DNA of 64,000 nt from Desulfobacterales bacterium (GTDB lineage Bacteria; Desulfobacterota; UBA8473). Both the position numbers and the translations under genes were made by a program. Location: NCBI GenBank assembly GCA_016209225.1, contig JACQWO010000051.1, forward strand, positions 53,122-117,121, given 5' to 3'. Below the pieces are notes generated by a model. The model was not told the origin of the DNA. It did no database searches and saw only the letters and a list, made by a program, of their open reading frames with translations. Below are positions 34,898 to 43,391 of the stretch, in pieces. The number at the start of each line of letters is the position of its first letter. Positions within the stretch are counted from its first letter, which is position 1.

Positions 34898-36151
34898 TTA
34901 GAGAGAAATCGGGCTGTTGATGATTCCTCCGGCACAGATCTCCCCAGAACGGGTTAGAACGAATCTGCCCAATTCCTCGGTCTCATTAAAATCTTCAAAG
35001 ACCATGGGACTGTCAATGGAGATTGTAACCTTGCCAACCTCAGTTTCCCTAAGGATATTACTGTCGTTTTCTATTATCTCCAGGGTTGAGGAATCGATCC
35101 TCTCTTCAATCCTCTCTATATGGCAGCACTCTTCAGCAGTAGCACACCTTATAGTTAATTGACTCTCGGCTTGAAGCGGTTTAGGTAACATCCAGAAGAT
35201 GTTGGCGTTTATTTTGGTCTCTATTTCAGAGGGATGTTGTAAATCACAAATTACCTCCCCTCTTTTTAGGGTAAGCTCGTCTTTAAGGACTATCCCGATG
35301 CTCTCCCCTGCTTCGGCTACATCCTTTGTATCTTGATATACTTCGATCGATTCTATCCTTGTTTTTGCCTTACTGGGTAGGATTAAAACCTCATTTCCCC
35401 TTTGTGCCTTACCCGATACAACCCTTCCTACCAGAATCTTTTTTTGATCTAAAATATAGGTGTCCTGAATGGGGAACCTCAGAGGTTTGAGAACAGAATC
35501 TTCTTTGGTTTTTAACTTGTCCAGCGCTTCAAAGATTGTAGGGCCATTGTACCATCTCATATTTCCTCCCGCCTTGGCGATATTGTCTCCCACCCTTGCT
35601 GAAATTGGGATGGCATGATTAGGTTTTATCTCCAAAGAATGAAGAAAACTTGATACCTTACATTTTAATTCTTCAAAACGGTCATGACTGTAATTGACCA
35701 GATCCATCTTATTAATTGCTAAGATGACCTGTTTTAGGCCTAACATTCCCAGAATATAGGCATGCCTCTTGGTTTGTTCCTCCATCCCCTCTAGGGCGGA
35801 CACAATAAGGATTGCCGCTTCTGCCTGGGATGTTCCTGTAATCATGTTCTTGATAAACTCCACGTGGCCTGGGGTATCGATAATTGCATAGTGTCTTTTA
35901 TCTGTTTTGAAGAAAGACTGGGCGGTATCAATGGTCATCTTCTCCATCCTCTCTTCCTCCAGATGATCCATTATGTAAGCGAATTCTGCCGGTTTGCCTG
36001 ATTCTTTCATGCCTTGCTTGATCTCTTCCATAAGGCATGAGGGTAGCGAGTCGGCATCATAGAGTAATCTTCCAATAAGGGTTGACTTGCCATGATCAAT
36101 ATGACCAACGATGGCTATTGGAAGAGTGGCTTCAACTCCTATACTCCTCAA
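34898..36151 (-). CDS. cysN: Sulfate adenylyltransferase subunit 1 (GTPase)
   Basis: 417 residues. GTPase motifs are GHIDHGKST (P-loop, about 17-25), DTPGHVEF (G3) and NKMD (G4). CysN stimulates CysD in forming adenosine 5'-phosphosulfate from ATP and sulfate. The only in-frame start is TTG 36151, directly behind a GAGGAG; cysD ends 4 bases upstream, so they are coupled. No APS-kinase (CysC) domain is fused at the end. In this locus the product probably feeds sulfation of the glycan. Confidence 0.9.
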   Translation of the reverse strand: MRSIGVEATLPIAIVGHIDHGKSTLIGRLLYDADSLPSCLMEEIKQGMKESGKPAEFAYIMDHLEEERMEKMTIDTAQSFFKTDKRHYAIIDTPGHVEFIKNMITGTSQAEAAILIVSALEGMEEQTKRHAYILGMLGLKQVILAINKMDLVNYSHDRFEELKCKVSSFLHSLEIKPNHAIPISARVGDNIAKAGGNMRWYNGPTIFEALDKLKTKEDSVLKPLRFPIQDTYILDQKKILVGRVVSGKAQRGNEVLILPSKAKTRIESIEVYQDTKDVAEAGESIGIVLKDELTLKRGEVICDLQHPSEIETKINANIFWMLPKPLQAESQLTIRCATAEECCHIERIEERIDSSTLEIIENDSNILRETEVGKVTISIDSPMVFEDFNETEELGRFVLTRSGEICAGGIINSPISL

Positions 36152-36155
36152 CTCC

Positions 36156-36959
36156 TCACATATATCCCAGGGCTCTTAGCTTCTGCATCATGTAAGCATC
36201 TTCTTTATCCTGGGACCTCCCTGTTCTTTCTTGTGTTTTTGTAGCCTGCAACTCAGCAACAATAGAATCTATATCCTTTGCATTAGAATCTATTGCTTCA
36301 CAGCAGGTATAACAGCCAATGCTTCTGTGTCTTTTACCGTCAACCGCTCTGTAAAGCTCAATAAAAGGGATGTCTTCCCTCTTGATATAATTCCATATAT
36401 CCAATTCAGTCCAATGTAAGAGAGGGTGGACCCTAACATGTGTACCATCCTCCGATTCAGATTTATATTGATCCCATAATTCTGGAGGTTGATTCTTGTA
36501 ATCCCATGCGAATTGAAGATCTCTAGGAGAGAAATACCTCTCTTTTGCCCTGATTCCGTGTTCATCCCTTCTGATGCCAAGGAGAATTGCCTTGTAACCT
36601 CCTTCTGTGACCAATTTCTTCAGAGCATTGGTCTTAAGCTCGCCGCAGCATTTCAATTTGTCGTTATTGTGAGGACCTATGCCTTTGCGGATAGCCTCCT
36701 CATTTCTCACTATTCTCAGGTTTAATTCCCATTCATTGGAGTACTTATCTCTGAAGGAATAAATCTGGGAGAATTTATAGCCTGTATCGATATGTATGAT
36801 AGGGAAGGGGATCCTGCCGAAAAATGCCTTCCGACAGAGCCAGAGTAGAGCAGTTGAGTCTTTCCCGATGGACCAGAGCGCTCCTATATCTTTAAAATAG
36901 TAGTAAGCTTCCCTGATGATATAGATACTTTTGCTCTCCAACTCATCTAGACGTTCCAT
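36156..36959 (-). CDS. cysD: Sulfate adenylyltransferase subunit 2
   Basis: 267 residues of the PP-loop family: WSIGKDSTALLWL is the ATP-pyrophosphatase loop (about 29-41), followed by IIHIDTGYKF and ERTGRSQDKEDAYMMQKL at the end, a CysD hallmark. It adenylates sulfate together with CysN. It follows the antiterminator gene after 97 bases of AT-rich DNA. No sulfotransferase is seen in the window. Confidence 0.9.
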   Translation of the reverse strand: MERLDELESKSIYIIREAYYYFKDIGALWSIGKDSTALLWLCRKAFFGRIPFPIIHIDTGYKFSQIYSFRDKYSNEWELNLRIVRNEEAIRKGIGPHNNDKLKCCGELKTNALKKLVTEGGYKAILLGIRRDEHGIRAKERYFSPRDLQFAWDYKNQPPELWDQYKSESEDGTHVRVHPLLHWTELDIWNYIKREDIPFIELYRAVDGKRHRSIGCYTCCEAIDSNAKDIDSIVAELQATKTQERTGRSQDKEDAYMMQKLRALGYM

Positions 36960-37056
36960 TAATCTCTGCCCCTATTTTTATACAGCTCCGCCCTCTGAGT
37001 TACATGGAATAAAACCCTAAAAGTTAAATATTTACAATAATTTACGTTAATTTATT

Positions 37057-37593
37057 TCAAGAGCCGATCTTTTGAACAGCCCATTCATTCATCTCTACGG
37101 CAATTGAACGTTGGAGTAGGGGAATGGAAACAACTAACTTATCTCTCTTTGACTTAGGCCTCAAAATGGTGCCTACTACTCCTTCCAATGGGCCATCAAT
37201 TACCGTAACCTTATCCCCGGTCTTTATATAGTCGTGAGGAAATACAGGCTGTCCACTATTTACCATGAGTTTGAGAGAGACAATCTCTTCCTCCGGGATT
37301 GGCCTGGGGCGGCCTTTTATGCCTATTATCCTTACTACTCCGATTGTTTTCAGAATATCGTGATGGGTATAATTGTCAAGCTGGCTTTGCACAAAAATGT
37401 ATCCCGGGAATAGTGGTATCCATATCTTCTTTCGCCGGTCTTTTCTGCGGCTCCAGGTTTCTGCCTTTGGTAGAAATACCTCGAAATCTTTGTTTTTCAG
37501 CCTGGTGTAGACCTTTTCTTCATGGCGGCTTCGAGTATAAACAGCATACCACTCTGTAAGGTCTGCGGGGTATATCGAGTTCATTGTAGCCAT
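37057..37593 (-). CDS. NusG-like transcription antiterminator (UpxY/RfaH type)
   Basis: 178 residues: an NGN domain (WYAVYTRSRHEEKVYTRL, then PLFPGYIFVQ near residue 62-71) and a KOW-type end (KTGDKVTVIDGPLEGVVGTI). Such proteins load on RNA polymerase and let it read through very long polysaccharide operons. Placement near the head of the operon that runs to the left fits that role. Separated by 9 bases from the regulator gene upstream. Confidence 0.9.
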   Translation of the reverse strand: MATMNSIYPADLTEWYAVYTRSRHEEKVYTRLKNKDFEVFLPKAETWSRRKDRRKKIWIPLFPGYIFVQSQLDNYTHHDILKTIGVVRIIGIKGRPRPIPEEEIVSLKLMVNSGQPVFPHDYIKTGDKVTVIDGPLEGVVGTILRPKSKRDKLVVSIPLLQRSIAVEMNEWAVQKIGS

Positions 37594-37602
37594 TGAGAAT
37601 GC

Positions 37603-38184
37603 CTATTTTATTTTTATAATCCTGTTTTTACTGATTCCATTCTTTAATATTTCATCTACCGCTTTATCGTGTCCATCCACGGTTGTCAGTAAAATGTGAT
37701 CAATATTAGATTCAGACAGACTTTCAGTTTTCAAGATATCAAAGCCGAAAAATTTTTTACCTTCTTGATTATTATCTATAACAGCAGCCAGTTCAATATT
37801 TGTCTGTTGCAAAAAGAGATATGCCAGCTCAGCAACCTCTCCGACACCATAAAAGACTATACTTTTAACCTGGAAGCTCTCAAGTTCCTTGTAGATATTA
37901 AGCAATAGAGTCTTTATCTCGTTATAAAATCCTAAAGAATACTGCAAGTACTCAAATGCGAGTCTCGACTTTTCAGCTATTCCCTTTGGAGTTAACAGGT
38001 ATTTTACTCGGTTTGGCGGGATAGTTGTGACCTTAAAATATCCTTTTTGTACAAGTCGTTTTATAAACATATTAACAAGTCCAAGAGAAATGTTTAATTT
38101 TTTTGACAGGTCTCTTTGGGTTAAGGTGTTATCATTTTCAATCTCTTGGAGTATCTTTAACGTATTTCTTTCTTTCTTCTCCAT
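37603..38184 (-). CDS. Winged-helix transcriptional regulator with C-terminal Rossmann-like domain
   Basis: 193 residues. The N-terminal 70 residues are a winged helix (LTQRDLSKKLNISLGLVNMFIKRL as the recognition helix pair). The C-terminal part (IVFYGVGEVAELAYLFL and LAAVIDNNQEGKKFFG) resembles a nucleotide- or ligand-sensing Rossmann-like half. It is the first gene after the consensus promoter, which overlaps a palindrome, so it may repress itself and the downstream operon. Ligand unknown. Confidence 0.8.
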   Translation of the reverse strand: MEKKERNTLKILQEIENDNTLTQRDLSKKLNISLGLVNMFIKRLVQKGYFKVTTIPPNRVKYLLTPKGIAEKSRLAFEYLQYSLGFYNEIKTLLLNIYKELESFQVKSIVFYGVGEVAELAYLFLQQTNIELAAVIDNNQEGKKFFGFDILKTESLSESNIDHILLTTVDGHDKAVDEILKNGISKNRIIKIK

Positions 38185-38200
38185 ACAGCTTTTCCCAACC

Positions 38201-38243
38201 GTTCAAATTTTGAACATTATAGAGCAAACTCCCACTCTGTCAA
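38201..38243 (-). promoter_or_regulatory. Consensus sigma-70 promoter with palindromic operator
   Basis: On the minus strand TTGACA (38238-38243) and TATAAT (38216-38221) are both perfect, 16 bases apart. Immediately downstream lies GTTCAAAATTTGAAC (38201-38215), a perfect 7+1+7 dyad at the expected transcription start. The regulator ATG is at 38184. Confidence 0.85.
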
Positions 38244-38357
38244 GAAGAAAATATAAGACCTCTGAAAAAGTGAAAACCATAATTTAGAGAAATGTCTTTT
38301 CAGAGGACTCAATGTGCTTTATATACAGCTGACCACTGACACTATCTAATGTTTTCG

Positions 38358-38516
38358 GATCATCTCCAAATTAGTTGATCGATGATAAGGATTCAAGGGG
38401 TCTAGGATTCAAGGATTCGAGTGAAATGCTTAAAAATTACAAAAGAAAACAAACACTTGAATCCTTGAACCCTCGAATCCTGGACCACTTTCTCCCAACT
38501 AATTGGGAGAAGAATC
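38358..38516. repeat. Inverted 8-bp-period repeat element (MITE-like)
   Basis: Outer arms GATCATCTCCAAATTAGTTG and (reversed) GATTCTTCTCCCAATTAGTTG enclose inner arms made of AGGATTCA/AGGATTCG units in opposite orientation. The right end also holds a perfect hairpin TCTCCCAACTAATTGGGAGA. A partial copy occurs at 43348-43386. Confidence 0.75.
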
Positions 38517-38527
38517 ATGTTTTCTTG

Positions 38528-40138
38528 TTATGAAATTTTCAGAAGATTCAACCCCTTTTTTCTATATTGTTTATTACAGCTTGAACATGCCGCCACAGAG
38601 TTAATGAAATTAAGCCTTACCCCACACTCACATGCCCACCCTTTGACCTTGGCAGGGTTCCCTGTGACTATTGCGTAATCCGGAACATTCTTGGTAACTA
38701 CAGCCCCTGCTCCAATAAGTGCATACCTGCCTATGGTATTGCCACAGATGATAGTGGCATTAGCACCAACAGTAGCACCTTTCTTGGCCAATGTGGGGAG
38801 AAAATGCTCTTTTGTATTCCTTGGCACCTCTGAACGGGGTGTAAGTATATTGGTAAAGACCATGGATGGTCCACAAAAGACATCATCTTCCAGGGTAACC
38901 CCTTCGTAAATAGAGACGTTATTCTGTATCTTTACGTTGTTTCCCATGGTTACCCCTCCCGAGATCACTACATTCTGTCCGATATTGCAGTTTTCCCCGA
39001 TCTTTGCGTCTTTCATAATATGGGAAAAATGCCATATCTTTGTTCCTTCGCCTATCTCAGATGGTTCATCGATACAGGCTGTCTCGTGGGCAAAGAACCG
39101 TGAACCGTGAACCGTGAATCGTGAATCGTGAATCGTGAGTTGTTTTCCGTCCTGTTCCAGGGACTTTTGACAGCGCTCAAGTACTTTAAGTACTCGCAGA
39201 CCGTTTTCCCCATCGGTCTTGGGTTTTTGACGGGATGCCAGGCAGTCAAGGAAATGTTGACATTCTATTCGGAGCGGTTCGGCTATCTCAAATTCTACTA
39301 CCTCCGCATGCTCTTTACGAGGGATAGGGACCCTGCCAATCCAGTCAATCTTATGACTGTAAAGCAAGAGCTTGTCTTTTTCTGACACGTCATCAAACAG
39401 AGCCATTTTTCTATCACCAACTACGATCAGCTTCTGTTCTTTATAAGGGTGTAACCAACTGACGAAGATATGGGATCGTACGCCGCTTGCAAAGGACATG
39501 GTGGTGATGGTAACATCCGCGATATCTTGATGGAGATAATTCCCGCCATGGGCAGATATTGCCTGGGGTGTTTCACCAAGGAGTAATAGAATGACAGAAA
39601 TATCATGGGGTGCAAAGCTCCAGAGGATGTTTTCTTCTGTTCGAAATTTCCCCAGGTTAAGCCTGTTTGAGTATATATAATTGATTTTCCCCAATTCTCC
39701 GGTATCTATCAGTTCTTTGAGTTTTATGATACCAGGATGATACTCCAGGAGGTGTCCAACCATCAGGATGCGGTCTTTTTCTTCCGCTAATTTAACAAGC
39801 TCTCTTCCTTCAGCAGTATTTAAAGCAAGAGGTTTTTCTACAAAGACATCTTTCCCTGCTAAAAGAGCCTTTTTTGTCATTAAGTAATGAGATTCCGCTG
39901 GAGTGGATAGTACTACACCCTTTATGTGATTATTCAGCAGTACCTTTTCGAAATCTGTCTCCATGTTTACCCCTGCTAGAAACTGGGAGGGGGTTAATGC
40001 AGTAGCCAGTGGTTTAAGTTGCTCAAGCCTCTTAATATCTGTATCACAGATGGTATGGAGAGCATCCAGTTCTCCAAAGTTCCTCACCAGGTTTTTGCCC
40101 CAATAACCACACCCTATAACAGCTATATTCCTATTCAT
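38528..40138 (-). CDS. Fusion: Gfo/Idh/MocA oxidoreductase plus hexapeptide acetyltransferase (WbpB-WbpD-like)
   Basis: 536 residues. Residues 1 to about 325 are a Gfo/Idh oxidoreductase (AVIGCGYWGKNLVRNF, FVEKPLALN). Residues about 350-505 are a left-handed beta-helix acetyltransferase (ISGGVTMGNNVKIQNNVSIY, GAGAVVTKNVPDYAIVTGNPAKV). A C-terminal cysteine set (CECG, CSSC) may bind zinc. The linker (QLTIHDSRFTVHGSRFFAH) is encoded by 7-base repeats. In WbpB/WbpD-type pathways the two steps flank a transamination that makes an acetamido-uronic sugar. No aminotransferase gene is intact nearby. Confidence 0.85.
   Translation of the reverse strand: MNRNIAVIGCGYWGKNLVRNFGELDALHTICDTDIKRLEQLKPLATALTPSQFLAGVNMETDFEKVLLNNHIKGVVLSTPAESHYLMTKKALLAGKDVFVEKPLALNTAEGRELVKLAEEKDRILMVGHLLEYHPGIIKLKELIDTGELGKINYIYSNRLNLGKFRTEENILWSFAPHDISVILLLLGETPQAISAHGGNYLHQDIADVTITTMSFASGVRSHIFVSWLHPYKEQKLIVVGDRKMALFDDVSEKDKLLLYSHKIDWIGRVPIPRKEHAEVVEFEIAEPLRIECQHFLDCLASRQKPKTDGENGLRVLKVLERCQKSLEQDGKQLTIHDSRFTVHGSRFFAHETACIDEPSEIGEGTKIWHFSHIMKDAKIGENCNIGQNVVISGGVTMGNNVKIQNNVSIYEGVTLEDDVFCGPSMVFTNILTPRSEVPRNTKEHFLPTLAKKGATVGANATIICGNTIGRYALIGAGAVVTKNVPDYAIVTGNPAKVKGWACECGVRLNFINSVAACSSCNKQYRKKGLNLLKIS
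39095..39140. repeat. GAACCGT/GAATCGT heptamer array inside the fusion gene
   Basis: Six and a half 7-base units in a row: three GAACCGT, three GAATCGT, then GAGT. Six units equal 42 bases, so the reading frame is kept, and the repeat forms the linker between the two enzyme domains. Confidence 0.9.
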
Positions 40139-40143
40139 TTAAA

Positions 40144-40186
40144 CCCCGTTAGAGATTCCCCGTCAGAGATTCCTTCTCTAACGGGG
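40144..40186. promoter_or_regulatory. 12-bp stem hairpin over the fusion-gene ribosome site
   Basis: CCCCGTTAGAGA pairs exactly with TCTCTAACGGGG. On the minus strand the right part of the stem (AACGGGG) lies just before the ATG at 40138 and includes its only purine-rich site, so folding could hide the ribosome-binding site. Internal 14-base near-repeats (CCCCGTTAGAGATT, CCCCGTCAGAGATT) are present. Confidence 0.6.
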
Positions 40187-40203
40187 GGAAACCCCATATT
40201 TTG

Positions 40204-40221
40204 CCGGGAACCGATTCCCGG
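40204..40221. repeat. Perfect 7-bp hairpin downstream of the SLBB gene
   Basis: CCGGGAACCGATTCCCGG folds into a 7-bp stem with a 4-base loop. It is not followed by a run of T on the minus strand, so it is not a standard terminator. Confidence 0.6.
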
Positions 40222-40270
40222 GGTAGCGGTATTTACGACATCGATTCTAGTATTTGCCTTTCCTAGACCC

Positions 40271-43200
40271 TTACTTGAATATGGCAAGCAGGGCAGCTAT
40301 AGATAACAGGGTCCCGGAAAGAATCTGGGTGATGTCCCTCGTATATAAGAGGGGGCTTATCTTTGCTTCAACCGCAGCCGGGATAATGATTGTATCCCCT
40401 GGCATTATCTTGGCGGACAAAAAATCTCCGCCTCCAAATGCCCATCTATTCTCATTGCTGTTCCACAGAAGTCCCCCTTTTTTAGCTTCTGATTGACTTA
40501 CCACTGTACCGTTATATCTAACTATGTAAATGCTTTCCTTATCGGCATCTTTGGTTATCCCACCCACTTTTGACAGATAGTATTTGACATTGGTATCTTC
40601 TCTAAAGCTTATGGATGTCTGGTTATAAACCCTCCCTATAACATTAACGATAGTAGGTCTACCAGGGATTTTGATAATATCTCCAGCCTCCAGCATAGCA
40701 TCATCCTGCGACCCTTCTAACTCTTCGAGGGGTTTCAGATTTATAGTCACTTTGCCTTCAACCTTTACTTCCTTAAGCTTCTCGATGAACATACGTCTCA
40801 TTTCTAAAGACTGTTGCTGGATGGAGGCTGTCTCACCAGAGGTTGCTGACTGGGCTGCTTTTGAACTCTCTATGGCTATTTTCAACTCCAGATCCTTCAC
40901 AAACTCATCGAACCTCATCTGCTGTTCTTTTCTTGCCGACTCTTTTATGAGATATGCCCCTTCAATAAAGGCATCTTTTGCATAACCCCCTGCCCTTCGA
41001 ATGAGGTCGCTCAATCTATCACCTTCTTGTAGATTATAATCTCCAGGGAACATCACCTTTCCTGTGATTGCTGCAATCTTTTTTATATCCCAATCTGGGA
41101 TCCTTCTTACAAAAAGTGTATCATCTTCCTGAAGCAGTATATTGTGGTCAGGATTGCCCTTCAGTGCCTCTTCAAGATTGATATATATCTGTTTTGGTCT
41201 AACACCATCTTTGTCCTTTATGATACGGGTGATCTCTGCCTTGGGCAGATACGCCTTCCTCTTCAGATTGCCAGCAGTATAAACAATATCTGTCACTTTC
41301 ATGTTCTTAAATAATCGGTATTCACCAGCATACCCTACCTCTCCACTGATAGAGACCTTTGGCATCTCTTTCATCTGTTCTTCAGAGAAGATGACTATCC
41401 TGTCCTGTTCTTTGAGTTCGATATCCTCTTTTGGATTTCCATTCAGAAGCTCTCTAAGATTGAAGGATATGACCTCGGAATGGTAATCCGGGGGGATAAG
41501 TCTTGTTATCTCTCCATAACCGAGGAATGGTTCCGGGAGTAATATATCAAAAGATGGGACCATATCCCTGAGCTTCATGCCGGGCTTTAGCTCGTATCTG
41601 CCAGGCCTCTTTACATGGCCTTCCAGGTGCACGACATTCTTAACCTCCATGAAGATTGATAATACCTTCACCATATCCCTGTCCTTAAGGATTGTACGGA
41701 TAGCCTTACCTTCAGGATCAGATATGTCCAGTTCTATGGCTACAGGTTCTTGGTGAGGGATAACCCTCTCAATCTGGACCCTATTTAGATAAGTGGCCCC
41801 TGATATACCCCCTGCAAGTTCAAGAAGCTTTTTTAATGAGAACACATCTTCTTTGATCTCATATATGGCAGGTTCCTTAACCTCGCCGGTTATCCCAATT
41901 ACAGACCCTATCTTGGGTACGAATATGGTATCCCCGGGCTGCAATTCCAGATCTTTGCCTTTCTTGCCTTTTAAAAGGAACTCATACAGATCAATAGAAG
42001 AGACTACCCTGCCATTCCTTATCAACTGGATATTCCTCAAACTCCCCTTCTTAGTTGGCCCTCCGGAGGCAAAGAGTGCGTTGTAAAGAGTGGACAGGGA
42101 ACTTACCTGATAACTGCCTGGAAATTGGACATCTCCAGTAATGAAGATCTGGATGCTCTTTAGTTGATCCATGGTTACATTGACCGAGATGAGGCTATCA
42201 TATCTGGAGAATTGCTTTAAAAGGAAGTCCTTCAGTTCTGAAAACCTGAGTCCAGACACGCTGAGGGTGCCGACGAAAGGCAGATTGATCTTTCCGGTAC
42301 GGTCGACTACTACAGGGATCTCCTCATTTATCCCGCCCCAGAGATAGATAGTGAAGTTATCCCCCGATCCTATGATGTAATCAGGCGGGGGAGGGAACCC
42401 CTGAAAAGGGATAAAACTGGAGACGATTGAGGAGAATGTATCATATCCGAATTGCTTGATGACCCTTCCTTCTAATTCTTTTTCGATCCTTTCCTCCGTC
42501 TTCTTTTTGTTCTTTTCCGTTATTTCTTTTGTTATCTTATCTTCAAGCTCCTTTATATCCTCTTTTGTTATATCTCTTGGAGTCTTCTTTTCTAACTTTC
42601 TAATTTCCGCATCCAGTTTTTCTCTGATCCCCCTTCTGGTTTCCTCATTTAGCCCCCGTTCTATCTTTGTTGTCAATTCCCTCTTGAGTTTTTCCTGGAA
42701 CTCTTTTTCTATAGGGGATAGGGTATCTTTCAACGGACGGGCTGCCACTTCGGTGGTCATGACCCCCCCGGCTTCAGCATCTTCCTTAGCAGCCCCTTTT
42801 TTTGAACCTACAACTACAATATAATATGTCTTATCTGGATCCAGGCCGGTAATAGTGTAAGAGTTGAGATTCCCTGCGTCTTTTTGATCTGTATAGTTGC
42901 CATACTGAAGCCCCCACATTACGCTGTAGGTTACATCTTGGCCTTCAAGAGGAATCCAGTTGAGATGGAGGCTTTTGACTCCGGGTTTAACCATAAGACT
43001 ATTAATAAAATTGTAGTTTACAGGTATCTCCCTCCTTGACGGGACTTCCCCCTTCTCCTTGCCTTCTTTAATGTCCTTAAGCCCCCCCCTCGCTCTCTCC
43101 TCAGGAGATATTGCTCCGCGGTCTAATTGTCCGCCGATACGAGTTCCTAGATAATACCTCAAAGCCTGATCCTTATCCCCTTCCTGTCCTGTTGAGATTC

Positions 43201-43285
43201 CATAGCCAACCAGTAAACTGCCGGCAAAAAGGAGGGAAGTAAGCAGTCCTACCCTTTTTATAAGTACGCATTTCATGTTATTCAC
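40271..43285 (-). CDS. SLBB-domain polysaccharide export protein with fibronectin III-like domain
   Basis: 1004 residues, much longer than Wza. An N-terminal signal-like segment (VGLLTSLLFAGSLLVGYG) is followed by a fibronectin III-like domain (about 90-175), a highly charged coiled-coil (about 190-290, EDKITKEITEKNKKKTEERI), the Poly_export domain (PDYIIGSGDNFTIYLWGG near 310) and about six SLBB units recognised by ITGDVQFPGSYQV, ITGEVKEPAIYEI, LEGHVKRPGRYEL, ISGEVGYAGEYRL, ITGKVMFPGDYNL. It ends in a hydrophobic helix. It should form the outer-membrane or periplasmic export channel. Confidence 0.9.
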   Translation of the reverse strand: MNNMKCVLIKRVGLLTSLLFAGSLLVGYGISTGQEGDKDQALRYYLGTRIGGQLDRGAISPEERARGGLKDIKEGKEKGEVPSRREIPVNYNFINSLMVKPGVKSLHLNWIPLEGQDVTYSVMWGLQYGNYTDQKDAGNLNSYTITGLDPDKTYYIVVVGSKKGAAKEDAEAGGVMTTEVAARPLKDTLSPIEKEFQEKLKRELTTKIERGLNEETRRGIREKLDAEIRKLEKKTPRDITKEDIKELEDKITKEITEKNKKKTEERIEKELEGRVIKQFGYDTFSSIVSSFIPFQGFPPPPDYIIGSGDNFTIYLWGGINEEIPVVVDRTGKINLPFVGTLSVSGLRFSELKDFLLKQFSRYDSLISVNVTMDQLKSIQIFITGDVQFPGSYQVSSLSTLYNALFASGGPTKKGSLRNIQLIRNGRVVSSIDLYEFLLKGKKGKDLELQPGDTIFVPKIGSVIGITGEVKEPAIYEIKEDVFSLKKLLELAGGISGATYLNRVQIERVIPHQEPVAIELDISDPEGKAIRTILKDRDMVKVLSIFMEVKNVVHLEGHVKRPGRYELKPGMKLRDMVPSFDILLPEPFLGYGEITRLIPPDYHSEVISFNLRELLNGNPKEDIELKEQDRIVIFSEEQMKEMPKVSISGEVGYAGEYRLFKNMKVTDIVYTAGNLKRKAYLPKAEITRIIKDKDGVRPKQIYINLEEALKGNPDHNILLQEDDTLFVRRIPDWDIKKIAAITGKVMFPGDYNLQEGDRLSDLIRRAGGYAKDAFIEGAYLIKESARKEQQMRFDEFVKDLELKIAIESSKAAQSATSGETASIQQQSLEMRRMFIEKLKEVKVEGKVTINLKPLEELEGSQDDAMLEAGDIIKIPGRPTIVNVIGRVYNQTSISFREDTNVKYYLSKVGGITKDADKESIYIVRYNGTVVSQSEAKKGGLLWNSNENRWAFGGGDFLSAKIMPGDTIIIPAAVEAKISPLLYTRDITQILSGTLLSIAALLAIFK

Positions 43286-43347
43286 TCCATAAGTTTACCC
43301 CTGACAGTATCATTCAGGGATTTAATTTTTTGGCTTCTAAATTAATT

Positions 43348-43386
43348 ATTTCACTCGAATCCTTGCCCCCTTGAATCCTTATAATC
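43348..43386 (-). repeat. Partial copy of the 8-bp-period repeat (AAGGATTCAAGGGG)
   Basis: On the minus strand GATTATAAGGATTCAAGGGG then CAAGGATTCGAGTGAAAT follows. The plus strand at 38381-38427 has GATGATAAGGATTCAAGGGG and ends AAGGATTCGAGTGAAAT, with one more 8-base unit in the middle. Located between the wzi-like gene and the SLBB gene. Confidence 0.8.
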
Positions 43387-43391
43387 TTAAT

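Larger units (their letters stand above)
38185..38527. other. 343-base intergenic region with promoter and repeat structures
   Basis: Contains the promoter and operator at 38201-38243, a hairpin of CCTCTGAAAA with TTTTCAGAGG (38259-38306), and the inverted 8-bp-period element at 38358-38516. No reading frame is supported. Confidence 0.8.

Noticed and set aside
38491-38510. Intrinsic terminator after the oxidoreductase/acetyltransferase fusion
   Set aside because: The hairpin is perfect but no T run follows on the minus strand, so I list it only as part of the repeat element.
39095-39140. Short CRISPR-like array
   Set aside because: Units of 7 bases follow each other with no spacers; not a CRISPR. 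No CRISPR array or cas gene was seen in the window.
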